From NCBI GenBank assembly GCA_004794655.1, contig SMMW01000020.1, positions 434,001 to 498,000 of the forward strand: a DNA stretch of 64,000 nucleotides, read 5' to 3'. This DNA comes from Marisa cornuarietis (Eukaryota > Mollusca > Gastropoda > Architaenioglossa > Ampullariidae). Below the pieces are notes generated by a model that saw nothing but the letters and a program-made list of their open reading frames with translations, did no database searches and was not told where the DNA came from. Every line of letters starts with the position of its first letter. The first letter of the stretch is position 1. A program made the position numbers and the translations under genes. This document shows, one piece after another, positions 10,561-20,986 of the stretch.

Positions 10561-11450
10561 TGTGCGAGAACTATTTTTGTTGCCTTTATGCAGTAAACGA
10601 CTTTATTGCAATCATGCCTGAAAGCAAGCAAATAAAGATGTATAATTTTATTTACTTTCGTAGATCAATGTGAGAAAGTTGCTTTCGTATTGCAAGCACT
10701 TCGCGTTCATCGCCAAATGAGTCATCATACCTAAAAGCGAAAAGAAGAGAACTTGCGAGTTCTTTACATTTTCTTTCAAAACATTGTTAAAAATATATAT
10801 TTCATATGCACTATAGCGCTTACTTTAGATTGGGACGTATTTTTGTTTTAATTTCAGTGTTGCATGGCTTAGTAAGCAGATCACAGGTTTCTTTGTTTTT
10901 TTTTTCAAAAAATTCATTTTAGGGCACTTACATAGCAGGACCTTAGATATGAAGGTTTGACTGTGAATATTTCACTTGTCAAGACTGTTTAATTTTTGTG
11001 TAGCATTCTATTAGTGTACTTGTTATTTCTTTGCTTTTGTAGAGGGTGGTCGAATGGCTCACAAGACTGTCGATCCCTTTTGCACGCCGGCTGTGTCAAC
11101 GTATGTAATAGCCGGCCTTGACCTGTCTCGCCAGCTGATTTTTTTTTCCCTAAATGTCTCGGTGAAAGCGAAAACTTCGAAATCCTTCGAAAGTGTGACG
11201 TCAGCGTTGAGCGTCGTTGAGCTTAGCGCCATATCAAGGTTTCATAGCTGGCAGAGACTAAAACCAAGGTTGCGCCTCGGGTGGATTGTCAAGGTCGCTG
11301 ACGTCACACTTCCGAAGTTTACGCCTTCACTGAGACCTTTAGGAGAAAAAAAATCAGCGTCCCGCCAGTGCCTACTGACCGTATCGCAAGTTACCAAGTC
11401 GCCTGACCCACTTAGGAAGGCCATGACCGGACAGTTGTCCTTTAGGACTC
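10561..11450. other. Intergenic, no gene seen
   Basis: AT-rich non-coding DNA. An open frame of 182 codons starting at 11054 runs into the CA-rich repeat and shows no family features. Confidence 0.5.
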
Positions 11451-11585
11451 ATGCACGTACACGCACACACTCGCACACAAATGCGCACGTATATGCACGC
11501 GTACCGACATTCACACACTATCGTCGCACGCGCATACAGACACATGCACACACTTATACACGCTATCAAACACAATCACGCCACA
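11451..11585. repeat. Degenerate CA-rich microsatellite
   Basis: Imperfect CACACA / CGCACA tracts that read as THTHAHT in one frame; low-complexity DNA. Confidence 0.8.
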
Positions 11586-11777
11586 CGTGGACATGCACTT
11601 AGTAAAACTGAGAAGTCTAGCCTTGTACTCCAGGGGTGGATGGGGGGGGCCTCTGTTGCCATAGGGGCAGGGACAGGTCGAAGTAACCAGGCCCTTGGAA
11701 AAAGGGAGGGATGGTTTCTGGAATGTTTGACTGGGGATAGGATAGTGTAGGTTTGAAGCTGTGGGAGTCATCAAAGG

Positions 11778-11915
11778 GCCCCGGTAGTGTAGTGGCATGA
11801 ACACTCGCTTGTCACCATTGCAGTAAGCGGCTCAGGGTTCCGATCTCGTCTCGGGAGACTCTGTATGTGTTCGCAGTCCTGGGTCCCAGGGGTCTTCTCC
11901 ACCCACCCACCCTTT
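11778..11915 (+). mobile_element. tRNA-derived SINE, copy 1
   Basis: A tRNA-like head with box A similarity (GTAGTGTAGTGGCATGAAC) and a box B-like GGTTCCGATCTC is followed by a SINE body (GGTCCCAGGGG). The same head recurs at 49650. It does not fold as a functional tRNA gene with a recognisable anticodon arm, so it is called a SINE. Confidence 0.75.
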
Positions 11916-12515
11916 TATGTAGCCATCATGGACAGACGTGTTGGTTACATCTTTATTCTGTGTAGAACAAAAGAAGTAGAGAAGTATAATTGAATGGCAT
12001 CATTGTGTCTTCTTAAAGAAAATTGTAAATCATAATAAACCCATCACGTTTGCAGGAGAAATGGACATCTTTTCCTCTGCTTCCCGTGGGCCTTAAGGAT
12101 GACTACATAGAGGATGCGTTAGTAGTGATTGTTACTGTTATTACTTTCATCAGATGCTTTATCATGTACTCTATAGCTGACATTAACTGATTACTTAAAT
12201 AAATTGTTTTTGCAAAGTCATTTTGGAGCAGGAAGAGGTTGGGTGTTAATTGTGAATTCTTAGTTTTAGATCTTTTATCCAATATGTGTGTGTGTATATA
12301 TATATATATATTGCTGCAGAATCATGCTTTTTTCAGACATCCTCTCACCAATGAAGATTTCCGTATGATGTTGATGACACCACATGGGCCGTCAAATTCA
12401 TACAGCGCAACTATCAGCCAAGCAAAGCGATAGTGAGCATTTAAACACCAAACTCTAACCCTGACTGTATCCTCCGATGTAAGACGTTTTCATCCCAACA
12501 CAAATGCTTGATCAA
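11916..12515. other. Intergenic, no gene seen
   Basis: Non-coding DNA with a short TG/TA microsatellite at about 12284-12311. Confidence 0.5.
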
Positions 12516-12524
12516 GGTTAAAAA

Positions 12525-12792
12525 AAAAAGTAAAGGTCATCCCATAACCTGTTCAGGTCGTTGGGGAGTGAGGTGTTAGAGACCCCAGTTTTCTCGGGGC
12601 CAGCTTTTACATGAGGGTGGTGCCAATCTCCTCTCCCTCGCTGCCTTACCTTCCCCAACCCTCTAAGGAGTCAGGTACCCATTCGAGTCAGCTGAGTCGA
12701 CTGGGGGAAGTTTGCTGCGCTTATCGGGAATTGAACCAGCGCGCTCTCGGTTCGGACGCCAGCGCTCTAACCACTCGGCCATCCGCTTCCCT
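12525..12792 (-). mobile_element. tRNA-derived SINE (leucine/serine-tRNA-like head), minus strand
   Basis: Reading the minus strand from 12792, the sequence begins GGAAGCGGATGGCCGAGTGG and continues TTAGAGCGCTGGCG, ending its tRNA-like part in GGTTCAATTCCCG. These are good box A and box B promoter elements of a type II tRNA. The downstream body continues to an A/T-rich end at about 12525. The extra body and the imperfect cloverleaf argue for a SINE rather than a working tRNA gene. Confidence 0.78.
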
Positions 12793-13599
12793 TATGCTTG
12801 ATCAACCCAGGACTAAAAGACAAATCAGTCACGAGTTACAAGTGGCTAATATCAGACACTATCAGCAGAACCATGTGTTGTTCAAACACTATATATTTGA
12901 AATTTAGCTGCCTATTTCCAATTGGGGTATTCATTGTTCAAACATTAAGCTGCCGCCTGGCTGCTGTGCAAATATAAAAGAATAAATAAGGAAGGAATCT
13001 GTTGGTTCCTTCAATGATTGTTTTGCTATGAATTTCTTCCCTTAAAGCAAGCAAGTAGGGATTTTGTGAGCTAATTTCATCCCCCTTGGTCAGCCTTTTA
13101 TCTGTATTTACTAACAGAAAAACAAAGATATATTTCTTGCAGGTTATATCGTTTAAATGCTTAAGAAACTCTTTAAAGTGGTGTGTCTACAATGTACGTT
13201 CGCTATGACTGGCAATCTACTGTTCAAATGGCTTCTTTTTTCTTACATGGTGAATGAGTAATCTTAGAAGAGCATTATGTCCAGTTTATTTGAATATAGA
13301 CATTGAACAACTGCTTTATATAAATTTGCTCGTGAAGAGACAGCATGATTTTTTTACCAAAGTCCAATTTGTTAAAATTATTTAGGGCAGAGTTGAAAGT
13401 AGATGAGGAAGAAGATGCTGCCACTAGGAGGAAGAAGAAAAGGAGGTGAGTTTCGATAGGAACTGAGTTCGAACTACTGTCTGGCAGGCTGGCAAGAGAA
13501 ACCCACGGTCCGACCTGCATGGTACAATGACAGTAAATGATTAACGCCCGGAACGATCGCAAGCTATACCCGCCAAAGACGGTCGATCCGTGGTCCGTG
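12793..13599. other. Intergenic, no gene seen
   Basis: AT-rich non-coding DNA; no homology recognised. Confidence 0.5.
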
Positions 13600-13750
13600 G
13601 TACTTCGACAGTGTTTGGTGTTGGTGTTACGTATTGTTGTGAGTCGGTGTTGTTTAGTATTGTGTTGAATATTGTTGTGGGTATTGTGTTTGATACTGTG
13701 GTGAGTATTGTGTTGAATATTGTTGTGAGTATTGTTTAGTATTGTGGAGA
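13600..13750. repeat. GTATTGTGTTGAATATTG-type minisatellite
   Basis: Imperfect tandem repeat of about 20-30 bp built on GTATTGTG and GAATATTGTTGTG. It creates a spurious asparagine/histidine-rich open frame on the minus strand. Confidence 0.8.
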
Positions 13751-13986
13751 GACTGGGAAAGCAACCACTCCTATCTCCCCTTTTACATTGATGCAACCTC
13801 CGTGACAGTCATGCGTCCACTAAAAAAACTGGACAATTATATATATTACAAATATACTATTCACTATATATTTATAATTGTGAATCACACATTTTTATCA
13901 ACTGAAACAAGTCAGACCATAATATAAATGACTTAAAGTGAAACATCAAATATATGCTCCCTCAACTGTAAGACTTCCGCTACCAG

Positions 13987-16900
13987 ATGTCGTCTGCGCC
14001 AGTAATGGCATCAAAAACTGTATCATCTGCTCAACGCGATAAGAAGTCACTGAATGAATGTAAATGCACAATCTGTATGTATATTCTTATCGAACCTGTG
14101 ACACTTCCATGTGCCCACGAGCTTTGTATGCCATGTTTCAAGCAAACCGTTGGAGAAACCAGCTTTACGTGCCCGTTATGTCGCAGACGAATATCCAACT
14201 GGGCTCGTAAAGCGACGAAAAGCAACACTCTTGTAGACCAGAAACGCTGGCAACAAGTTAAGAAATTATTCCCTGAAAAAGTTCAAAGACGTCTTGATGG
14301 ATTAGACGATTGTACTGACGAAGATGATATAAATGACAACGACGAAATCGGTAACACAATCAACCCATTATTACGAGATCACGAGCGTGACGATGTGAAA
14401 AAGAAATTGAAATGTCTCCTTTGACTGAAATATTAGAATACAGTATAAAACAATAATAGCTATAAAGTGTCCGTTTTGTGATTTTCTTTCGGGTCCATTT
14501 TTTAACAGCACTTACTCAGGTGTCGGATACGATCCTATTGGACGGAGGATTGGGATGGGGCATTGAGTTTTGTATTATTAATGAACAGATTGGGTGTGGA
14601 TAGTTGGGTCTTTTTTTTTTTTTTTGGTAACTTTGGATTGGTTAAGACTAGCTTTGGTCAACAATACTCATAAAGTCATCTGCCACCTGTGCGTCCCTTC
14701 CCCTCACCCACAAACAAAACTAATTTGACATTTTATAGTATTATTATGATACATTTTATTGTTTACCTCCTCTGTCTATTTCACCTTTAATTTTTATTTA
14801 TAAATACCATGACAGTAGGATATACAACACTCATTTTTTTCTTGCAGTCTATTACTTACAATTTAAAAACATATATCACCCCACACTTCAGCAGTGACAC
14901 ATGACTTACTTTGTTCCAGATGTGCAGTACAGGCAAATAGCGCAACTATCCAAACCTGGAGAAATACACGAAGAATATGAAGCAGAAGTGAAAAGGGTAT
15001 GTGGTTTGAACCATAAATCTGATTTCGGAAAGAACCTTGTGATTCCTGCTATTTGCATCTAGACCATATTAAAAAAAAGAAGAGACAGGAAGGTCAAAAC
15101 TGAGAATTGATGTTCCTGTTTAGCTACCATGAAAAAAAAGCAAATTTTGGGAGAAAATGAGATTTTGCAACAAGTAGAAATCTCAGCTGGACTGGATCGT
15201 GAGAAGAACAACTTCTAAAAGCAATATGGGCATTCAGTGGACCTTCGCCATGCAACTCAAATATCTCGCCTTTGCCGATGACATCAGCCTATTGTCCCAC
15301 AAGCAACAGCATACACAGACCAAGTTCACTCAGCTCTCAGAAGAACCAGCAAATACTGGCCTGACAATAAACTGACAATAAGATGGAGGTAATACAGGTA
15401 AAGAACAAGCAAGAAGCTCCTCTCCAACTACATGGGGAACGTATCACAGAGGTTGACTGCTTCACCTACCTATGCAGTCTAGTCGGCAAACATAAAGACA
15501 TAAGAAGTCAAATAAATAAAGCCAGGCTTGCATTCCATACCCTGCAACCCATCTAGAACACCAAGGCATTATCTCTGCACAACAAGATTCACATCTTCAG
15601 CACCAGTGTAAAGTCAGTCCTTCTGTACAGATTCGAGACATGGTGTGTGACAAACACCATCACCAACAGGATTCACGCGTTCGTCAACAGATGGCCCAAG
15701 AAGATCTCCAATGCAGACCTGTGGGAGAAAACCTGTCAAAAGCCTGCCAGGCAAGATATCAGGAAGTGCGTGGGGGTGGACTGGTAGATTATCAGTAGAT
15801 TACATATCTCAAGAAGCATCACCACAAGGATTTTTGAGGGCCAGATAAGACTGAGAACCATTTTCAATCAGGACAATTTGACTACAGTTGTAAGACAGCT
15901 GAGCCACGACCTAAAGACTGACTGCTGCCAAGAGATTAATTGATCACTGCCTACAGACAACCATCAATGACAGAAGTTGTCAAAAATTTCCAATGTCATG
16001 CATTGTTCAAACACTGTTTACAAACAAAACTATTCTTTACAAAATTTGTAATATGGTTACACACACCTTAACCATCAGTTTTCCAAGCAACAATTGATTG
16101 TTGAGGCAAGATAAATCTGTATCAAAGACTGAAGAGAAGAAATCAAAAGTTGCTCATATTCATCATTGACATAATAATAATAATAATAATTCCTTTTATT
16201 CGCCAAGTGACATAGCACGAGGAACTTGACTTGATAATGGCCACATTTTACCAACAATAACACTCCCATACACACAGATATATGCACAGTAGACCCACTC
16301 CCATTCACACAATCACTCTCTTACTAGGTATGCCAGTGGTTGCGATCGAGCAGTCCCACAGTCTCTTGTAAGAGTGAGAATATATGCCTGGAACACCCCA
16401 ACCCTACACACTGATCCCCAAGCCCCAGGGGGCATGTTGATCAATCGGGTCTGGCTCGGGCCACAACGGAGTTAAGTGAGGAAACAGCCTTGGCAAAGAA
16501 GCTGTTTCTCAAGCGAGATGTTCTGGCCTGAAACTGACAATATCTGATGAGGGCATGCGACAGAAAAGGCCATTTGCCGGGTGGGAAAAGTCCGCCACAA
16601 TCTAACACGCCCTGCCTAAGTAGCCCTGGGCGTAGACTGTGCCCACCGATGGTAGCCTATGGCCTACAACGCGGCTAGCATTGCCAACAGTGCCAACAGC
16701 ATTGTTGGATAAAAAACTGAAATAAATAGTAACTTGTCATTAGTGGTTGAGTTGTCATGGCACATAGGTTCATCTTTTAGTAGTGGTCACATTGCACTTG
16801 TCACAGTAAATAGAGTCATCTTTTAGTAGTGGTCAAGTTGTCATGGTGTATAGACTCATCTTTTAGTAGTGGTCACATTGCACTGGTTGATTTGATTCTT

Positions 16901-19626
16901 GAAAGATGTGTCCAATGATCACAGTATCCAGAACTTCTTTTCTTGCCACCAAATGGTGGGTAGGTAGGGGTGGATCAGGACATGCTAAGACAAGTGCTGT
17001 GCCCTAGGAGAAAGACCAGTGCTGTGCCTTATTTTACCATTCCACCCCTCTTCCCTCCCCTGCCCACCATTAATTTGTTCTCCATTGGCAGTTCTTGCAC
17101 ACTGTCCTATAATTTCTAATAATGAAAATTTGGACTAATATAAGACTGATTGTGGGCTTAGGAAGCCTTCCACTATTGCATGTTTGCTTGCAAATGAAAC
17201 CCCGACAATTCTCACTGGTATTATTTAAGCTTAGACATATTTTAATTATCATTAAAGATAGTTAAGCCTAACTGTATCCTTCTTTCAATGTTTGTAGATG
17301 GGTAACAGATATATGTACATGGCTATATATATATAAAATGCCCAAAACAATATTCTTCCCTAGCATCATTCATTGATTTTTAAAAAAACCCACTTCACTC
17401 CCCTCAGTACTTGCATCATATGCAGCTGGATTGTATGACTGGACCTAGGTGGGGAGGGGTTATGGGGTGTGTACATGTGTATTTTATAAAACCTGCAGGT
17501 ATCAACTTGTTTATTAATATTATTCTACTGATTTTATTCCATGAGAACTATAAGATGGGTTCTGTTGAAAATAGTTTTATGCAACACATGACAAAGAGTT
17601 CGACTGTCACTGTTCTCAGGCTGTAACTGTCATATTTTTTAACTACTTTAGCCACGGTCATCAGCTTGTTAACATTTTGTCATTGTTATCAGCCCTTGGC
17701 TATCATAGCTACTTTCATTACTGATCACCCTGTTGCTGTCATTAGCTAGTTTGTTTCCTTGGTTGGCCCAGCCTGTTTTGTCAGTGGTCAGCATGTTACC
17801 ATCATTACTCGAGCTAGTTTTGTCACTCTGGTCAGCCTGTTAGTGTCATTTTTCTAATAAAAAGTTTGTCCTCAGTTGGCCATGGTCTGTTGCTGACATT
17901 AACCAACAAGTTTTGTCCATACTTGGCTCAGCCTGTTTTGTCTGCAGGGTGGTTCGGTGGCACAAAGATTAGCGCCTGTCACCAGTACATTGAAGGTTAG
18001 CTGTCCTGGGTTCAGCTCTCATCTTAGGTACCCTGTTCTTTCTCTGCATGTGGCATCTGTTTACAGGGCTGGCTGCCGTGCCATGACATAGCCTTAGTTG
18101 CTGGCTCGGTGTAAAATACCAATTGCCCCACCCCCCTGCCTCCACACTAAACTTGTTTTGTCACTGTGCTGTCATTACTCTAATAACAAGTTTTGTCCTC
18201 AGATGGCTCAACCTGTTTTGTCGCTGTGTTTGGTCAGCCGGTTGCTGTCATTGCTCTAATAACAAGCTTTGTCCTCAGTTGGCTCAGGGAACAGAAGAGG
18301 ATAGAAGGAGGGAAGAGGAGGCAAGTGTTGCTCTGATACAGAAACTTGTCACGGCTGACAATCAACAAACAAATCAACTTTTGCAGGAGAAAATTGCAAG
18401 ACAAGATGAAAAATTGGCCAGAGAGTTGGCACAGGGTGCGTACAGTCTTTACAGGTGTCTATAAGTTTATAGATTTGGTGGTGGGCAAAATAAGGCCTTA
18501 AAAGTGCTTTTTTTATTGAACAAGTCCTTATGAAAAAAGAAAGATGCTTATTGGTCCTTATTTTGTGTAAAGTGTTCACATTATTCTTCTCCCTGTCTAC
18601 TGTTCAAAAATTCATCAGTCCTGTCAAAATCTAAGGGACATGACTATTGCTGTTTTCAAAGGCCAAACTTTTACCATCTTGCATAAAATAATGGTCTTAT
18701 TCCGGGAAAGAGAGGCAAGGATACTGGACAAGCCAGATTGAAGCAATTAGTGAAGCATGACCACAACTGTGCTTCTGTTTTGTCACTGGCCAGCATGTTG
18801 CCATCATAACTCTAGGTAGTTTTGTCACTGTGGTCAGCCTGTTACTGTCTTTATTCTAATAGCTAGTTTTGTCCCCAGTTGACCAGCCTGTTTTGTCACT
18901 GTGCTGTCATTATTACTCTAATAACAAGCTTGTCCGTAGTTGGCCTGGTCTGCAGCTGACATTAATCAACAAGCTTTGTCCTCATTTGGTCTGGCCTGTT
19001 GCTGATATTAACCAACAAGCTTTGTCCTCAGTTGGCTCTGTGAGCAGAAGAGGAGACAAATGTTGCTATAATACGAGAGCTTGTCACTGCTGAATCTGAT
19101 TTGAAATTTAATTAATTTGATCCTGATTCTGTGCAGCAGAAAGTACGAGCCTGGTGTTGATATTTATGTAGTGCTTTCTTCCTCATCAGAATTCACAGCT
19201 GTAAATCCTTGTACAGAAACTCTTAAAACGAAAACATCCGTTCATCTGGCTAAACCAAAAAACTGCCCAGCGGATACTTTGCTTTTGTCTAGAGATTTAA
19301 AGGGAGAAAAATCCAAATTTGAAACAGTTTTCAAGGACTCTATTGAAAAAGAATCACTAACATCTTGCAAAAGAAAGGTTCTAAAAAGTCAGGATACTAA
19401 CTCCTCAGACTTTCCAGAAGTGTCTCCATCCAAGAGCAGGAGAGATAATGGGGACAGCAGCAATGAAAATGATGAAGCTGGTTTGAGCCAAGAAGAGAGA
19501 GATCATCGTTTTGCTTTGCAGCTGCAGAAACAGTTTCATCTTGCAGACAAACTCCATCTCCGGGTTTTGCGGTTCAAGGGCTCAAATGATGCATACAGTC
19601 TGCGAAAAAGGAATCAACGCAAGTGA
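13987..19626 (+). CDS. RNF168: RNF168-like E3 ubiquitin ligase, shortened copy A (4 exons)
   Basis: RNF168 ubiquitinates H2A at DNA double-strand breaks and reads ubiquitin through two modules. Exon 1 (13987-14350) encodes a C3HC4 RING (CTIC, CAHELC, PC, CPLC). Exon 2 (14920-14996) encodes the LSKPGE..EYEAEVKR segment equivalent to human LRM1. Exon 3 (18279-18439, donor uncertain) holds UMI-like VALIQKLV and MIU1-like LLQEKIARQDEKLAREL. The last exon (19137-19626, acceptor inferred) ends with MIU2-like RFALQLQKQFHLAD and LRM2 RFKGSNDAYSLR. Compared with copy B, about 1.7 kb of the last exon is missing. Splicing GC|GTACAG to GTGCAG|C keeps phase and gives a 363-residue protein. An extra upstream ATG (13987) is private to this copy; the shared start is 14005. 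It may be a working compact paralogue or an early pseudogene. Confidence 0.75.
15195..15785 (+). mobile_element. RTE-type LINE fragment in RNF168A intron 2
   Basis: Contains the reverse-transcriptase YLAFADDISLLSHK block and downstream RTE-like sequence with several frame breaks. Sequence on both sides continues the homology to unit B intron 2 (about 48900-49080), where this block is absent, so it inserted into copy A after the duplication. Confidence 0.8.
16172..16720. repeat. Unclassified repeat insertion in RNF168A intron 2
   Basis: Starts at an AAT microsatellite followed by TTCCTTTTATTCGCCAAGTG, which resembles the 3' end of a LINE read from the other strand. The block interrupts the otherwise continuous alignment with unit B introns (about 49400 to 50050). 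Part of it (GCCACAATC..GCCCTGC..GCCCAC) is similar to about 43968-44045. No open frame survives. Confidence 0.6.
16735..16885. repeat. Minisatellite TCATCTTTTAGTAGTGGTCA, intron 2 of RNF168A
   Basis: Three to four imperfect copies of an about 41-bp unit. The equivalent intron of copy B has the same repeat at about 50165-50320, so it predates the duplication. Confidence 0.85.
17640..18290 (+). repeat. Splice-acceptor-bearing minisatellite, RNF168A intron 2
   Basis: Degenerate units of about 65-70 bp run up to and into exon 3. Typical words are TTTTGTCACTG, GCTGTCATTACTCTAATAACAAG and TTTGTCCTCAGTTGGC. The last word is identical to the exon 3 acceptor (TTTGTCCTCAG, then TTGGC of the exon), so each unit carries a copy of that 3' splice site. 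A SINE (17945-18150) interrupts the array. Similar units are at 18780-19040 and at 51180-51460 in copy B. Confidence 0.85.
17945..18150 (+). mobile_element. tRNA-derived SINE, copy 2
   Basis: Head GGGTGGTTCGGTGGCACAAAG, box B-like GGGTTCAGCTCTCATC, body TTCTTTCTCTGCATGTGGCA and tail GACATAGCCTTAGTTGCTGG. The same head, body and tail recur at 27905-28095. Confidence 0.85.
18780..19095 (+). pseudogene. Second minisatellite block ending in a decayed copy of RNF168 exon 3
   Basis: Further units of the same minisatellite lead to CTTTGTCCTCAG and then TTGGCTCTGTGAGCAGAAGAGG and CGAGAGCTTGTCACTGCTGA. This is the beginning of exon 3 with internal deletions and a stop codon. It shows that the repeat has also copied exon sequence. 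Confidence 0.8.
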
Positions 19627-20986
19627 ATTGAAATGTTTTATCCACCAATATTTCTTTGCTGGACACACTAAATGCTGTGAGTTTTAGTTTCGATTTCTTC
19701 AGAGAGGCTAGACAGCATAGTTTCAGCATCATTTTACATCCAAAACTTATTTAACTTGAAAGAATTGTTGGTCAAGAGTTCTATTTTCTTAATAAATATA
19801 TTTTTATTTAAATAGTTTTATTTACATTTTGCACAAAATGCACTTTGTTCCTTTCACTTCTCTCTCTCCAAATTCAAAATCATAGTGATGCACATGTTGC
19901 ACTTGTTCTTGTTGGCCAGAATGTTATTCTTTGTAGTTTCTTACCAGCACAGATAAGCAATCAATGTCTGTAGAAACTGATATGTGATAAAAACTATCTT
20001 AAAGTTTTTTATATTAATATTCAGTAGCTTTTAAGGGTTGGTCAGCCATAAAGCTGTTGTGGATTTTTGCCCCCTCCCCCTAACCACTCCACCTTTTGTT
20101 TATAGATCAGAGAAGTAGCTGTTACTGGCAGGTCGTGAAACATAACATTTTAGTCATTTCAGCGAATATGTACGTGAGCTGATGGAATGCAGTAAACCGA
20201 GACATAAATATAGCCATAATAAACAAAATTAAACTTCAAATATGTTGTTGCAAGGTAATAAAAGGCACTGGTATGTCAAAAATTCTTAACAGACAAAAAG
20301 ATCTTTACTTTGTGGGGGGATACAAAATCTAGCGTTCTTTTTCCCTTATTTTTCAGACACAGCACTTAACCAGTCATTAGTTTGTGTGTTACTTTTTCAC
20401 TTTCATGCCAATTTATTTTCTTATAAAGTTAATAAACATTAAAAATCTGTTCTTTTTGTAGAAGGTTGGTCTGGCATGGAACTGAGTAGGAGGATATGTG
20501 TAGTCTTTAAGACAGAAATCTTGGTGGCCTGGAAGTTAGTGTTTTTGGATATGGGTCAGAAAGTTAGTAATCTGAGGCCTGCCTGGACATCCAGCCAGCC
20601 TACTACCCCGCAGCAGTGGGTATCTGATTTATGATGGCATGTACAGTAATAGTTAAGGTTCAGGCTTCCAAATGTCAGGCCTTGAATGTGAACCCCTTAC
20701 TAAACTATGCCATGTTATGTGCACCTGCACACAAACACACACACAATACTGAACATAAATTCTTCATGTCTGCTTCCTGTCATACATTATTAAACAAATA
20801 AATCTTGGATTTATCATTCTCCTGTATTCAGATACAGAAAACGCAGAATTCCTACAAATATTTTTCCTCATAAACAGCATCCTGGCTAAGATTGGTGTCC
20901 TCAAGATTAATGTAGAATGAACTTGGGGAAGAAAGAATATTTCTGATGTCTTCGAAGTGGATAAATAGGAACAGCAAATTAAATTG
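19627..20986. other. 3' flank of RNF168A and convergent 3' flank of PELP1
   Basis: Non-coding. It aligns with 55383-57200 downstream of RNF168B (for example GGAGGATATGTGTAGTCTTT and the CGCAGCAGTGGGTATCTGAT segment). AATAAA-type signals occur at about 19791 and 20429. PELP1 terminates on the other strand at 20987, so the two genes converge with about 1.4 kb between stops. Confidence 0.65.

Noticed and set aside
11054..11602. 182-codon open frame on the plus strand
   Set aside because: Its second half is a CA-rich microsatellite and the first half shows no domain or codon pattern.
12700..12792. Functional tRNA gene on the minus strand
   Set aside because: Box A and B are good, but the sequence continues into a SINE body and no clean cloverleaf with anticodon could be drawn.
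13275..13796. 173-codon Asn/His-rich frame on the minus strand
   Set aside because: It is created by the GTATTGTG minisatellite.
13987..14424. A 145-codon stand-alone RING protein
   Set aside because: A GT donor at 14351 shared with copy B, and the exon 2-4 homology to RNF168, show the frame runs into intron 1; the same holds for 47772-48203.
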